NCBI GenBank assembly: GCA_031254805.1
Contig: JAIRTP010000057.1
Location: 1 to 44,856 of the forward strand
Reading direction: 5' to 3'
Length of the DNA stretch: 44,856 bases
Origin: Bacteroidales bacterium
GTDB lineage: Bacteria; Bacteroidota; Bacteroidia; Bacteroidales; WRLA01
Below the pieces are notes generated by a model, which had not been told where the DNA came from, ran no database searches, and saw only the letters and a list, made by a program, of their open reading frames with translations. Position 1 is the stretch's first letter, and each line of letters starts with the position of its first letter. The position numbers and the translations under genes are program-made. Shown here piece by piece: positions 35,158-44,364 of the stretch.

Positions 35158-36471
35158 ATGAAGTATGTGCCAATAGATTATGCAACAGTAAAAAGCATTT
35201 ATGAGAAGAGTGGATTGAGCAGTATCGGCCAAGCGTCTATCCGAGAGGTAAAAAAACTAATTGGGCAAATAGAAGAAGCTACGGGAGAAGAATTTGTGAA
35301 AATGGAGATGGGCATACCCGGATTGCCTGCTATGCAGACGGGCGTCGACGCTCAAATAGAGGCGTTACAACATGGCGTAGCCGCATTATATCCCGATATA
35401 CAAGGCATTCCTGAGTTGAAAAACGAAACATCGCGATTTATCAAGTTATTTTTAAATGTCGACGTTGCTCCTGAATCGTGTATTCCGACAGTTGGAAGCA
35501 TGATGGCGGGAATGGCTATTTTTATGACTGTAAACAGAATGTATCCCGATCGTGAAGGAACTTTATTTATTGACCCTTGTTTTCCTGTGCAAAAACAGCA
35601 ATGCAAAATTTTGGGACATACTTACGAATCATTCGATGTTTACAACTATCGCGGAGATAAATTAAGAGAAAAAATTGAAAGCTATCTGAAAACCGGAAAA
35701 ATAACTTCTATTCTTTATTCTAATCCGAATAATCCGGCATGGTTCTGTTTCACCGAAGATGAATTGAAGATTATCGGAGAATTAGCTGATAAATATGATG
35801 TGATTGTTATTGAAGATCTTGCCTATTTTGGAATGGATTTTCGAAAAGATTACTCTAAACCCGGCGTTCCTCCTTATCAACCGACTGTAGCAAAATATAC
35901 CAAAAACTTTATCTTGTTTATTTCCAGCTCTAAAATATTCAGTTATGCCGGAGAACGTATCGGCTCGATGGTCATTTCAGAGAAAGTATGGAACACCAGA
36001 GCTCCGGGACTAAAACGTTATTTCTCAAGCGATATTTTGGGTAATGCTTTGGTATTTGGATCTATTTACGCATTAAGTTCGGGAACGTCTCATTCCGCAC
36101 AATACGCCTTGGCCGCCATGATGAAAGCCGTTAATGACGGAGAGGTGAATTATCGCGATCAGGTGATCATTTACGGTGAAAAAGCTAAAGTAATGAAGAA
36201 AATATTTACGGATAACGGATTTAAAATTGTCTATGATAAAGATCTGGATGAACCGATTGCCGACGGGTTTTATTTTACCGTTTCATATCCGGGTATGACG
36301 AGCGACGAGCTTCTTGAAGAGTTGCTTTATTATGGCGTGAGCGCTATATCTTTAAGTATTACGGGAAGCGAGCATACAGAAGGATTACGCGCTTGTACTT
36401 CCTTGATCCGACCGGATCAGTTTCCTGTATTGGAAGAGCGGTTGAAACGTTTTCATGAAGACCATAAATAG
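35158..36471 (+). CDS. PLP-dependent aminotransferase (class I/II fold)
   Basis: A 437-residue fold-type I PLP enzyme, distinct from the aspartate aminotransferase at 17622-18824. The recognised parts are YPDIQGIPELKNETSRFI (start of the large domain), TVGSMMAGMAIF (PLP phosphate region), YSNPNNPAWFCFTEDEL, VIEDLAYFGMDF with the PLP-binding Asp, and FISSSKIFSYAGERIGSM, which carries the Schiff-base Lys. The substrate cannot be told; proteins of this kind are common in Bacteroidota and are annotated only as aminotransferase. ATG 35158 is preferred over a TTG two codons earlier. The gene stands alone on the plus strand between minus-strand operons. A short hairpin (TAGAAAG/CTTTCTA, 36469-36495) overlaps its stop. 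Confidence 0.88.
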   Translation: MKYVPIDYATVKSIYEKSGLSSIGQASIREVKKLIGQIEEATGEEFVKMEMGIPGLPAMQTGVDAQIEALQHGVAALYPDIQGIPELKNETSRFIKLFLNVDVAPESCIPTVGSMMAGMAIFMTVNRMYPDREGTLFIDPCFPVQKQQCKILGHTYESFDVYNYRGDKLREKIESYLKTGKITSILYSNPNNPAWFCFTEDELKIIGELADKYDVIVIEDLAYFGMDFRKDYSKPGVPPYQPTVAKYTKNFILFISSSKIFSYAGERIGSMVISEKVWNTRAPGLKRYFSSDILGNALVFGSIYALSSGTSHSAQYALAAMMKAVNDGEVNYRDQVIIYGEKAKVMKKIFTDNGFKIVYDKDLDEPIADGFYFTVSYPGMTSDELLEELLYYGVSAISLSITGSEHTEGLRACTSLIRPDQFPVLEERLKRFHEDHK

Positions 36472-36495
36472 AAAGAAACAGATTTTGCCTTTCTA

Positions 36496-36697
36496 AACAT
36501 GTGATATTAAGGGGTATAAAACGAAAGGGCAACTTCCTTATTTTGTTTTCCTCGATTATTTAATCAAACTTAAAAATTCGTCTCTTTTGGAGGTGATGGT
36601 TTAATAATTGATTACCTTTCAATTTGTTATTTTTCTGATACCTTTTTTTTTCGTCTATGTTTGTCTTTTTACAAAAAAAAACAGGAAGCCGAAAACA
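36496..36697. other. Non-coding interval, A+T-rich
   Basis: Only runs of T and A and no supported gene or clear terminator were seen between the aminotransferase hairpin and the small Cys-rich ORF. It probably holds the 3' ends of transcripts from both sides. Confidence 0.4.
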
Positions 36698-36940
36698 TTA
36701 GAGCGAGCGTAGCTTAATTTTGGATGCCCACTGAAAATAAGTTTCGAATGGGGAATTAAAAATTTCACAATGATTTTGCGGATATGAACAATTTGAACTT
36801 CTTATTTGAACATTGGAGCGACAATTGCCATTATAGCTTTGCCATTTGAGATCACTCGGGGAAAAGTCATTTTGTCCACATTTATTTTCGGTAAATGCGA
36901 ATACGAAAAAAGCCGCCTTGAACAGACGGCTTCTTTTCAT
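36698..36940 (-). CDS. Small Cys-rich secreted peptide, possibly a degenerate NVEALA-type protein
   Basis: An 80-residue ORF that begins 17 bases after the stop of the C69 dipeptidase on the same strand. Its start MKRSRLFKAAFFVFAF resembles the signal region of NVEALA-type peptides of Bacteroidales (basic residues, then KAAF...FAF), and a PSDL segment stands where those have SDLALANVEALA. The NVEALA motif itself is absent in this frame, but shifting by one base would give a short stretch of similar spacing, which suggests an old frameshift. Four Cys (KCG, GNCR, SNCS, NHCE) follow. It could be an intact diverged secreted peptide or a pseudogene; the purine-rich GAGAG before the ATG gives weak support for translation. 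Confidence 0.35.
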   Translation of the reverse strand: MKRSRLFKAAFFVFAFTENKCGQNDFSPSDLKWQSYNGNCRSNVQIRSSNCSYPQNHCEIFNSPFETYFQWASKIKLRSL

Positions 36941-36957
36941 CTCTCAGAATAAAATTT

Positions 36958-38739
36958 TTAAAACTCTTTTAGTTTATCGCCGGTTTTTTCGATGATCAGT
37001 TTATAAAAATCGTCGCTATATTTAGGATGATCAATTTTGGGCGCGTAATATTTGTATCCTTCAGGAACAGGTTGTGAATATTTTCTATTTCCGTCAACAT
37101 ATTTCATAAAAAGAGATTGATAAAAACCTTTCCAATCTTTTACCAAATCATTTGCCGTTTTTATGGAATAATTTGTCAGATATTCGACGGCTTTTTTAGG
37201 ATCTTGCGCATACAGTTTTTTTGCTTCCGCGTCGGTGTTCGGAACTTCCTTTAAATATTTTGATTCGTGTTCAAACTGTTTTTCAGCAATTTCCGGATGA
37301 ATAATATTATAACGCGTATAAGCAAGATTTGTTACTTGATTGAAAACCCAGAATCCGGAAGTTTCAGACCAAGTCAATAAATCTCCGTTACCTTCGGCAT
37401 AACATTCGGGGGCTTTTGTCATACAAGTATACATTGGCGCATATACGGAGCTTCCGGCGTCGTCGACTCCCCACCAGATAATTCCGCCAATTTCATTTTG
37501 TACATAAGAACGCGATTGCGAAACAAAGGAAAAAGCTGTTTGTTGCGTTGCCGTAACGCGTTCGTGAATATAATTTGCGCCGTCGACAGACCAACTCATC
37601 GGACGCCAACGATAAGGAGAGGCAAACGGACCTGCGCCGACATCTACAGACATATCCAACTCTGTTCCTTCCAAATGATCGCGCATGAAATAGAACATAT
37701 CTTGTACGCTAACTTTCGCGTCCGGTTTTATCCACAACGGCATTCTATTATCCGGAAAATTTTCAGGTTTTAACGGTTTTCCTTCAACGGGAGGAACAGG
37801 ATGATGAATATTACGTCCTGTTGCATAATCCCAATATGCGTCCATTCCTTTTGTCACTTTGTTGAACATTGCCCAAACGCGTAAATCGCAAAAACGAGCG
37901 CCGCCGAAATCTACAGGATTATAAACGTCTGAGAACGAAAATTTATCATCCGGTCCTTCGTAATAACCGGCTTCCCGCGCAAAACTTACCACATCGGGCG
38001 TATAGACCGTGGTAACTTCTTTATTATATATTTTATCAATTTGTTTTGTAGTAATACTTGTTTTTTTGTCGGCAAGCGGGAAAGTTGTTATACGCGCTTG
38101 ATTCGCATGACCTGAAACATAACCGTCGGGAATCATTCTGGCTACCCAAACAGCCCCTTTATTGGCATTATATGTTTCACCTTTTTTATTGGTTGTCGTT
38201 TTTGTTCCTTTTCCAACCATTTCCAATATCCAAACTTCTTCAGAATCGGCAATAGAGAAAGATTCTCCGCTGCTTGCATATCCGTATTCGTCAACAAGTT
38301 TGTGAAAAGTATGAATAGCTTCACGGGCAGTTTTAGCGCGTTGCAACGTGATGTAGATCAAACTCCCGTAATCAATAATCCCTGTCGTATCGACTAATTC
38401 CGAACGACCGCCAAAAGTAGTTTCGCCGATGACCAGTTGATGTTCATTCATATTGCCTACCACGTTGTACGTATGGCTAATTTGAGGAATTCGTCCCATA
38501 AATCTTCCCGAATCCCATTCATACACGTCGAGCATAGCTCCAGCAGGCCAATCTTGTGCAGGCCAATGATAGAGCACGCCATATAAAGCATGCGAATCTG
38601 CAGCATAGCTTACCATGGTAGAACCGTCTGTAGATGCGCTTTTGGTTATTAAAAAATTAGTGCAGGCAGTTGCTCGCTGTAAGCCGAATACCGCCATACA
38701 TAAACCGATTAATAATACGATGATACACTTTTTATTCAT
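36958..38739 (-). CDS. Secreted C69-family dipeptidase
   Basis: A 593-residue Ntn-hydrolase of the peptidase C69 (PepD-like) family. Residues 1-25 are a signal peptide; cleavage would expose Cys26 (ACTNFLITKSA), the N-terminal nucleophile. Family segments follow: DGSTMVSYAADSH, VVGNMNEHQLVIGETTFGGR, GYASSGESFSIADSEEVWILEM and GAVWVARMIPDGYVSGHANQARI. The length is normal for the secreted Bacteroidota version. Such enzymes hydrolyse dipeptides released by other proteases in the periplasm, which fits the asaccharolytic, peptide-using side of this group. It follows the gliding-motility-type T9SS gene by 29 bases and precedes the small Cys-rich ORF by 17 bases. Confidence 0.93.
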   Translation of the reverse strand: MNKKCIIVLLIGLCMAVFGLQRATACTNFLITKSASTDGSTMVSYAADSHALYGVLYHWPAQDWPAGAMLDVYEWDSGRFMGRIPQISHTYNVVGNMNEHQLVIGETTFGGRSELVDTTGIIDYGSLIYITLQRAKTAREAIHTFHKLVDEYGYASSGESFSIADSEEVWILEMVGKGTKTTTNKKGETYNANKGAVWVARMIPDGYVSGHANQARITTFPLADKKTSITTKQIDKIYNKEVTTVYTPDVVSFAREAGYYEGPDDKFSFSDVYNPVDFGGARFCDLRVWAMFNKVTKGMDAYWDYATGRNIHHPVPPVEGKPLKPENFPDNRMPLWIKPDAKVSVQDMFYFMRDHLEGTELDMSVDVGAGPFASPYRWRPMSWSVDGANYIHERVTATQQTAFSFVSQSRSYVQNEIGGIIWWGVDDAGSSVYAPMYTCMTKAPECYAEGNGDLLTWSETSGFWVFNQVTNLAYTRYNIIHPEIAEKQFEHESKYLKEVPNTDAEAKKLYAQDPKKAVEYLTNYSIKTANDLVKDWKGFYQSLFMKYVDGNRKYSQPVPEGYKYYAPKIDHPKYSDDFYKLIIEKTGDKLKEF

Positions 38740-38768
38740 AGTCTAAATAATTTAATTAATAGTATACT

Positions 38769-40055
38769 TTATCCTCCTAAAATCACCAATGAGCCTTTAT
38801 AAACGTACTCTTTTCTTGCCGATCTGCCTTTCAATACAAAGAAATAGCTTCCGTTCGGACATCCTTTTCCATCCCAGCCGTCGTGCGTGAAATTATCTGT
38901 TTCATATACTTTACGGCCTGTTCTATCGTAAATAAGCACCTGATGAGAAATAAATATATCCGTCAAAGGCGTCTCGATTGCTTGTTGCAATAATATTCTG
39001 AATCTGTTGCCATTTGGAGTAACCAGATTTTTAAATTCTAATTGAGGAGGAAGAATACTCACCGTTTCTGTAACCGTAGTATCGCAACCGTTCATTCCTG
39101 TGGCGGTCAAGGAGATTTCATAATCTCCATCTTTCCAAAACACCCAAGAAAACTCCTGTTTACGAGCATGTTCTCCCAAATCTATGGTGTCCTTATCCGG
39201 AGAGACGAATGTCCAAAACCAGTTGGAAGCATCCATAACATCCGTGGCATAAAAATCAATAGGATATTCAATCACCGCCGGATCAGGAGCATATTCCCAC
39301 GATATTTCGGGAGCGGGCAACACCTCTACAATCATTGTCGTGTCGTACAAACAACCGTTTCCGTCTTTTACGGTCAAAATTAATTCTCCGCCTTCCAATT
39401 CGCCTGCTTCGTTGGGTAGATTTGCAAAGGTTTTTCCTCTACTCCATTTATATTCAAACTTTTCTACTCCTTCTATTACATCGGCAATTACCCGTCCTTT
39501 TGTTTCGTACGAACATCCGATCCCTGTCTGTTCCATGACAATTTTAATGTACCCCGGCTGGATACGGATATCAGGCGAATTATTATAAAATGAAAGAATC
39601 AACTCGTCTTCCAATGTTTTGAAATAGCAAGCGGTATCTACAAACTCAATATGCGTAGTACCGGTAGCGTTCCCTTCAAATTCCAAATCAAAAGCTACCG
39701 AACGGATTTCATCAGGATTTTCGTAATAAAAATTATTATCCATCCGCAACGTATCGACAATCGTACAAATTCCCGGTTCGGGATAGGCGATCTCCATTTG
39801 CGAATCAGCAAAAACAGTAAGCGGAATAACTCTTTTGAGTTGCAGATAAGCCGGATCATACTTGAAAGTCAACTTCAAATTTGATACGCTTTGATCCTTG
39901 TTAGAGTTGTACATATAAAGTCTGATCAACCCCGACGAACCTTCGCAAATAGTGTCGTTTTGATAAAATTTTGCCGTAATTAACGATTGTGCATACATTT
40001 CTCCAAAACAGAGAAAACTAATAATCAAAAGAATATATTTAAAAAAATACTTCAT
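38769..40055 (-). CDS. T9SS-exported protein with PKD-like domain and gliding-motility-type C-terminal domain
   Basis: A 428-residue secreted protein. From ATG 40055 (MKYFFKYILLIISFLCF) it has a signal peptide ending near MYAQ, a cohesin-like beta-sandwich region (about 22-165: LKLTFKYDPAYLQLKRVIPL), a segment with KDGNGCLYDTTMIVEV (SprB-type repeat character), a PKD-like domain (DFYATDVMDASNWFWTF ... ATGMNGCDTTVTETV) and a C-terminal T9SS type B domain (VLIYDRTGRKVYETD, HDGWDGKGCPNGSYFFVLKG). The frame is open 27 codons upstream, but those residues would precede the signal peptide, so the inner ATG is chosen. Probable role: cell-surface binding protein. The function of the ligand-binding part is unknown. 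Confidence 0.85.
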   Translation of the reverse strand: MKYFFKYILLIISFLCFGEMYAQSLITAKFYQNDTICEGSSGLIRLYMYNSNKDQSVSNLKLTFKYDPAYLQLKRVIPLTVFADSQMEIAYPEPGICTIVDTLRMDNNFYYENPDEIRSVAFDLEFEGNATGTTHIEFVDTACYFKTLEDELILSFYNNSPDIRIQPGYIKIVMEQTGIGCSYETKGRVIADVIEGVEKFEYKWSRGKTFANLPNEAGELEGGELILTVKDGNGCLYDTTMIVEVLPAPEISWEYAPDPAVIEYPIDFYATDVMDASNWFWTFVSPDKDTIDLGEHARKQEFSWVFWKDGDYEISLTATGMNGCDTTVTETVSILPPQLEFKNLVTPNGNRFRILLQQAIETPLTDIFISHQVLIYDRTGRKVYETDNFTHDGWDGKGCPNGSYFFVLKGRSARKEYVYKGSLVILGG

Positions 40056-40269
40056 TCGGTCTTTTTTATTTAAGGCGCTAATATAACTAAAAAAAGAACA
40101 GAAACAGTAAGAAGAAAAATCTGCTGTTTCTTTCATCTTAATGATAACAGAAATCTCTTTAGGATATTGTTTTAAAACTGCTTCAAACCGGAAAGCGTGC
40201 GAATTATAGAAAAACTGAAATTAAATCGAAAATTAATGCTGCAAAAAATCGTTTATAATTAACGCAAAA

Positions 40270-40686
40270 TTAAAATATAAAATCGATGTCGACCATATCC
40301 ATTTGTCCATTTTCAAAAACGAAATTCAATCCGGCGTCTTCGCACTCTAAATATTCTTCGTCCACTTCGATATTTTTAAATCCGATCTCTTTCAGAAGCG
40401 CATGAATATCTTTTATGTTCATTTCCATAATTTTCTTATGGCGTAGCGATAAATCCGGATGATCGCTCAGAATAGATATGATCTTTCCTTCAAATATATT
40501 TACAACTGGATATATTCCATATTGATCATAATGCCAAATTGCCTCGTTCGTGTCGTCAAAAAATTCGTCATCCAACGGCTCCATTTCGTTGGGTTGACCT
40601 AATAATTTTTCCAAATCGGCGACAGGCATATCTAAATAGATATCTTCAAAACCTCTTCCCGGAATTATTTCATATTTCATTACCAT
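40270..40686 (-). CDS. Uncharacterised 138-residue acidic protein coupled to the T9SS protease
   Basis: I do not recognise a named family. The protein is small, acidic and has no signal peptide or membrane segment. It contains an IYLDMPVADLEKLLGQPNE segment, a helix-turn found in several small proteins that measure or scan a substrate, followed by WHYDQYGIYPVVNIFEGKIISIL and a strongly acidic C-terminus (DEEYLECEDAG, MDMVDIDFIF). Its start is ATG 40686 or ATG 40680; the second overlaps the protease stop as TAATG, the first overlaps it by 7 bases. Either way it is translationally coupled to the secreted protease. A cytoplasmic inhibitor, chaperone or unrelated operon member are all possible. 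Confidence 0.75.
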   Translation of the reverse strand: MVMKYEIIPGRGFEDIYLDMPVADLEKLLGQPNEMEPLDDEFFDDTNEAIWHYDQYGIYPVVNIFEGKIISILSDHPDLSLRHKKIMEMNIKDIHALLKEIGFKNIEVDEEYLECEDAGLNFVFENGQMDMVDIDFIF

Positions 40687-42287
40687 ATTTTTTTTACTAT
40701 TTTAGTTGTTTTTACGCCATTTTTATTGTTTAACGAGACAACATAAGTTCCCTCCGTTAAATGCGCGATATTAATTTCTAACTCGCTTTTCATTGTATAA
40801 AATTTCTGTTCCAAAACACATTTTCCCATAAGATCGAAAAGTTTCACAGAATGATCTGCGTATTCCTTGTCTTCTTCGTCTAACTCAATTATTAGTAGAT
40901 CGTTAGCAGGATTCGGATAAATAACAAAGTTTTTTGATTCATCGTCGTTGTTGTCGTCATTAACAGAAAGTCCGTTTAACGACGTAATATTTTTATTATC
41001 CGGATTCAGCCATGTTTTCAGGGTATTTTCGGGCGTATTTCCATTGCTTGCCCAGTGAAAATTCATTTTTCCGTACAGATCATATCCTTGTTTATTTGTA
41101 CAAGAAGCGTTTCCGCCGGTAAGCGTTCCGATAATTAACTTGTTTTGATCAAACAACGGCGATCCGGACGAGCCGCCTTCCGTAGATCCCCAATTCGTTT
41201 CCGTTTGCGCCCAAAGTAGACTCCAATGCGTTTTTGAATGGTTTTTTACCTCTTTTTTGTACGTAGATATTTTTTTAATATCTCCTTGAGGATGGTGGAT
41301 GCCAACGCCGCTTGTAGCAATCGATTCGGAAATAGTCCATCCGTTGAAATAGAGATTAGGATTTTCTGATATTTCGTCTTTCAATTGCAACAATAAGAAA
41401 TCCGATCCGCGATCATAATTGCCCATTGCTAATTTTGTCGAACCGGTCGTTTGGAAAGCGTTGTTAACAGGATCAGCCAATGGATTGCCGCACTCGGGCG
41501 ATTCATAATTAAAATAGAATTTCCACTGTTGATAATCCGCTTCGGAAGCGTTATTAGAACAATGCTCTGCCGTTATAAAATAAGGCGTGCGATCTTGCTT
41601 TGTATTATTTAGCAGAGAACCCGTACACCAATATTGCGCATTTCCCGCTTTCAACAAGATTCTGGCAACGCCTTTTTTCTGTTGTTGCCATTTTTTACCT
41701 TCAATGCAGTTGACATTTACTTCGCAATCTTCGGACGTTCCGAATCCCGTACTTTTCAACCAAGTAGGCAATGGGCGATACATGTATCCCGCCTCGTTTA
41801 TTCGAAAACAGTCAACTACTGTCGCATGATCCGGAACAAATAATTCTATAAAGATTTTGTCTCCGGCAAAATGGTCGGTCACAAAAATCCCATTATCAGG
41901 ATTATCTTCCCAAGTATAAACAGGGGATACGTTTGAATAATCTGCATTATAAAAAACGAGTTCCGCGCCTTTTGCAATGCAGAAGTTTTCTAAATAAAGA
42001 TTAAGCGCTTCCGCTCCCGGAGCGTCTACCTGAAAACGATATATTTTTCCGCCGTCTATTTTTTCTTCCATTTCGGCATTTGGAAAAATCTTATCGACAG
42101 GCATCAAAATGGCGCAACGTAACCTTCCCTTTGGCCGTTCGGCGTCTTCTTTCAAAAGTTTTTCCTTATCCAATTGCATTAGAACAGCTTTTTGTCGCGG
42201 ATCGGAAAGAGCCAGACTTTTGGATTTTTGTCCAAAGACAACAGCCAAAGGCAAAAAGAGGAGCAACAATATCATTATTTTTTTCAT
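40680..42287 (-). CDS. T9SS-exported trypsin-like protease (lysyl-endopeptidase-like)
   Basis: A 535-residue secreted serine protease. A signal peptide (1-19, ending VVFGQ) and a pro-region of about 170 residues precede the S1 domain. The catalytic triad is visible as His242 (TAEHC), Asp296 (RGSDFLLLQL) and Ser374 (GGSSGSPLFD), the pattern of Achromobacter-type lysyl endopeptidases. Cys pairs around residues 188-194 and 221-243 resemble the disulfides of that group. The last 75 residues (FVIYPNPANDLLIIEL ... GTYVVSLNNKNGVKT) are a T9SS type A sorting domain. The gene begins 16 bases after the acyl-CoA synthetase stop and is coupled to a small downstream gene. Confidence 0.93.
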   Translation of the reverse strand: MKKIMILLLLFLPLAVVFGQKSKSLALSDPRQKAVLMQLDKEKLLKEDAERPKGRLRCAILMPVDKIFPNAEMEEKIDGGKIYRFQVDAPGAEALNLYLENFCIAKGAELVFYNADYSNVSPVYTWEDNPDNGIFVTDHFAGDKIFIELFVPDHATVVDCFRINEAGYMYRPLPTWLKSTGFGTSEDCEVNVNCIEGKKWQQQKKGVARILLKAGNAQYWCTGSLLNNTKQDRTPYFITAEHCSNNASEADYQQWKFYFNYESPECGNPLADPVNNAFQTTGSTKLAMGNYDRGSDFLLLQLKDEISENPNLYFNGWTISESIATSGVGIHHPQGDIKKISTYKKEVKNHSKTHWSLLWAQTETNWGSTEGGSSGSPLFDQNKLIIGTLTGGNASCTNKQGYDLYGKMNFHWASNGNTPENTLKTWLNPDNKNITSLNGLSVNDDNNDDESKNFVIYPNPANDLLIIELDEEDKEYADHSVKLFDLMGKCVLEQKFYTMKSELEINIAHLTEGTYVVSLNNKNGVKTTKIVKKIW

Positions 42288-42303
42288 GATGAAAGATATT
42301 AAA

Positions 42304-44364
42304 TTATTTTTCTATTCGAATTCTTGCATCAACAGCCGTTACATGATCTTTTCGTCCAAGCAATGGATTTAAATCCATTTCGGCAATCTCGGGAGCTATG
42401 TTGACAAGCGCGGAAACGCGTACAATAATATCGACAAATTTATCAATATTGACCTCTTCCTGTCCGCGTACGCCTTTCAAAATTTTATAACCGCGTAAAT
42501 GGTCGATCATCCATAATGCCTCCTTTTTGGAGAGTGGCGCCAAACCGGCGTTAACGTCTTTCAATACTTCAATAAATATTCCGCCTAATCCGGCTAAAAC
42601 CATTGTCCCGAATTTATCTTCTTTTTTCGCTCCGACGAATAACTCCGTTCCAGAAAGCATTGGTTGCATTAATATCGCCGTTGTTTCGGGTATTTTGATC
42701 ATTCGATCAAATTCCGCTGCGACCGTTTCTACATTTTTTACATTCAAAACTACGCCGCCGACATCCGATTTATGCACAGGACCGACAACTTTCATGACTA
42801 ACGGGAACCCTAATTTTTTTGCTTCATTAACGGCGTCTTCACGCGAGGTAACAACAGCTTCTCCTGCTCTGCTAATTCTGGCGGCATCCAACAATTGACA
42901 AATTTCTTCAGGTGAAATATATCCGTTTTTAGCGTTGTCGATAACTTTTCTAATTTGTTCCGCGTCTATTTGCGGTAATTCAGAATTCGTCGGCGCTGTT
43001 TTGGGCGTATTGGATATTTTCGTCAGCGCATTCCCGAAAACGCACTCTTCGGGAAAATTGATGCGATGTTTATTTTGAATAAAATCTTCAATCTCGGCTT
43101 TTACATTGACGATGGAAGGTAAAATGGGAAAAATCGGCTTTTTGGAAGTTTTCATTTTTTCGTCGAGTACTTTATAAACTTCCCAATTGGAGAAAAGCCC
43201 CGGCGAGCCGAAAATCACGCACATGGCGTCGATATTGTCAAATTGATCATTACAATAATCAATGATAATCCCTAATTGTTCCGCTGTTCCGGTTGCTAAA
43301 AAGTCAATGGGATTGCCTACAGACGATCCCGGAAATAATTTGGTCAATAACTCGTCTGCGGCGGGACCTTCAATATGCGGCACATTCATTCCGCCATTTG
43401 ACAATGTATCCGTCAACATAACGGCGGGACCTCCTGCATGTGTGATAACGGCGATGTTTTTTCCGTGAACTTCCGGATGCATAAAAATAGCGCAAACCGT
43501 TGTCAACTCTTCACGGTTATGACAGCGAACTATTCCGGCTTTACGAAATAGCGCGTCGACGGCGACGTCGGAAGTAGCTAAAGCTCCCGTATGCGACGAC
43601 GCTGCGCGGCTTCCGGCAGAAGAACTTCCCGATTTAATGGCGGCAATTTTACAACCTTTATCAATTAGCGACGTAGCATGTTTTAATAGCTTTTTCGGAT
43701 TGCGAATATTTTCCATGTACAGCATGATCACTTTTGAACTTTTTTCAGGATCAAAAGTTTCGTCTAAATGTTCCAATACCTCCTCAATGCCTGTTTGCGC
43801 AGAATTTCCGACAGCCCAAACGCTATTAAATGAAAGTCCGTTCACCATGCCATATTCTTTGATAAATACGGCCGTTGCTCCTGATCCTGTGATAAATTCT
43901 ATTCCCTTCGGATTCAACGGCGGTCTTGGTTCGTCAAAAGCTCCGCAATAATTCGTATTTAAGAATCCTGTGCAATTCGGGCCGATCAATGTCCCGTTTA
44001 CGCTATGAATCGTTTCAACTATTTGTTTTTCTAATCTTGCTCCTTCTTCGCTCTCTTCTCCAAATCCTGCCGAAAGAATGATAAAGCCGCCTGTTCCTTT
44101 CTCTTTCGCCAACACTTCGACAGCGTGCGGACAATATTTTGCGGCAATGGCTAAAATGGCCAAATCGCATTGCGGCAAATCTTCCACCTGAAGATAAGAC
44201 TTTACGCCTTGTACTTCGTCCATTTTCGGATTTACAACATATATGTCGCCGGTAAAATTTGACTCAAGAAGATTTTGTAGGACTTTTCCGCCCGGTTTAG
44301 ATGTTTCATTAGATCCTCCTACAATTACAATGCTTTGAGGATTAAGGAGTTTTTTTGAAATCAT
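42304..44364 (-). CDS. Acetate/acyl-CoA ligase (ADP-forming), fused alpha and beta subunits
   Basis: A 686-residue NDP-forming acyl-CoA synthetase that converts acetyl- or acyl-CoA, ADP and phosphate to the acid, CoA and ATP, giving substrate-level ATP in fermentation of sugars or amino acids. The CoA-binding domain (residues 1-130; IVIVGGSNETSKPGGKVLQN, GPNCTG) and a ligase domain with the phospho-His258 in SHTGALA form the alpha part. An ATP-grasp domain from about residue 480 (GFPLVMKVVGPVHKSDVGGV, GLGGIFIEVLKD, DLNPLL) is the beta part. Both catalytic regions are intact. It heads an operon with the secreted protease (16-base gap); a possible promoter with TACCTTCG (one mismatch to TAnnTTTG) lies at 44396-44403. 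Confidence 0.93.
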   Translation of the reverse strand: MISKKLLNPQSIVIVGGSNETSKPGGKVLQNLLESNFTGDIYVVNPKMDEVQGVKSYLQVEDLPQCDLAILAIAAKYCPHAVEVLAKEKGTGGFIILSAGFGEESEEGARLEKQIVETIHSVNGTLIGPNCTGFLNTNYCGAFDEPRPPLNPKGIEFITGSGATAVFIKEYGMVNGLSFNSVWAVGNSAQTGIEEVLEHLDETFDPEKSSKVIMLYMENIRNPKKLLKHATSLIDKGCKIAAIKSGSSSAGSRAASSHTGALATSDVAVDALFRKAGIVRCHNREELTTVCAIFMHPEVHGKNIAVITHAGGPAVMLTDTLSNGGMNVPHIEGPAADELLTKLFPGSSVGNPIDFLATGTAEQLGIIIDYCNDQFDNIDAMCVIFGSPGLFSNWEVYKVLDEKMKTSKKPIFPILPSIVNVKAEIEDFIQNKHRINFPEECVFGNALTKISNTPKTAPTNSELPQIDAEQIRKVIDNAKNGYISPEEICQLLDAARISRAGEAVVTSREDAVNEAKKLGFPLVMKVVGPVHKSDVGGVVLNVKNVETVAAEFDRMIKIPETTAILMQPMLSGTELFVGAKKEDKFGTMVLAGLGGIFIEVLKDVNAGLAPLSKKEALWMIDHLRGYKILKGVRGQEEVNIDKFVDIIVRVSALVNIAPEIAEMDLNPLLGRKDHVTAVDARIRIEK

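Noticed and set aside
38142-38324. Short minus-strand frame within the C69 gene, and similar opposite or shifted frames elsewhere
   Set aside because: They lie wholly inside well-supported genes and show no independent coding evidence.
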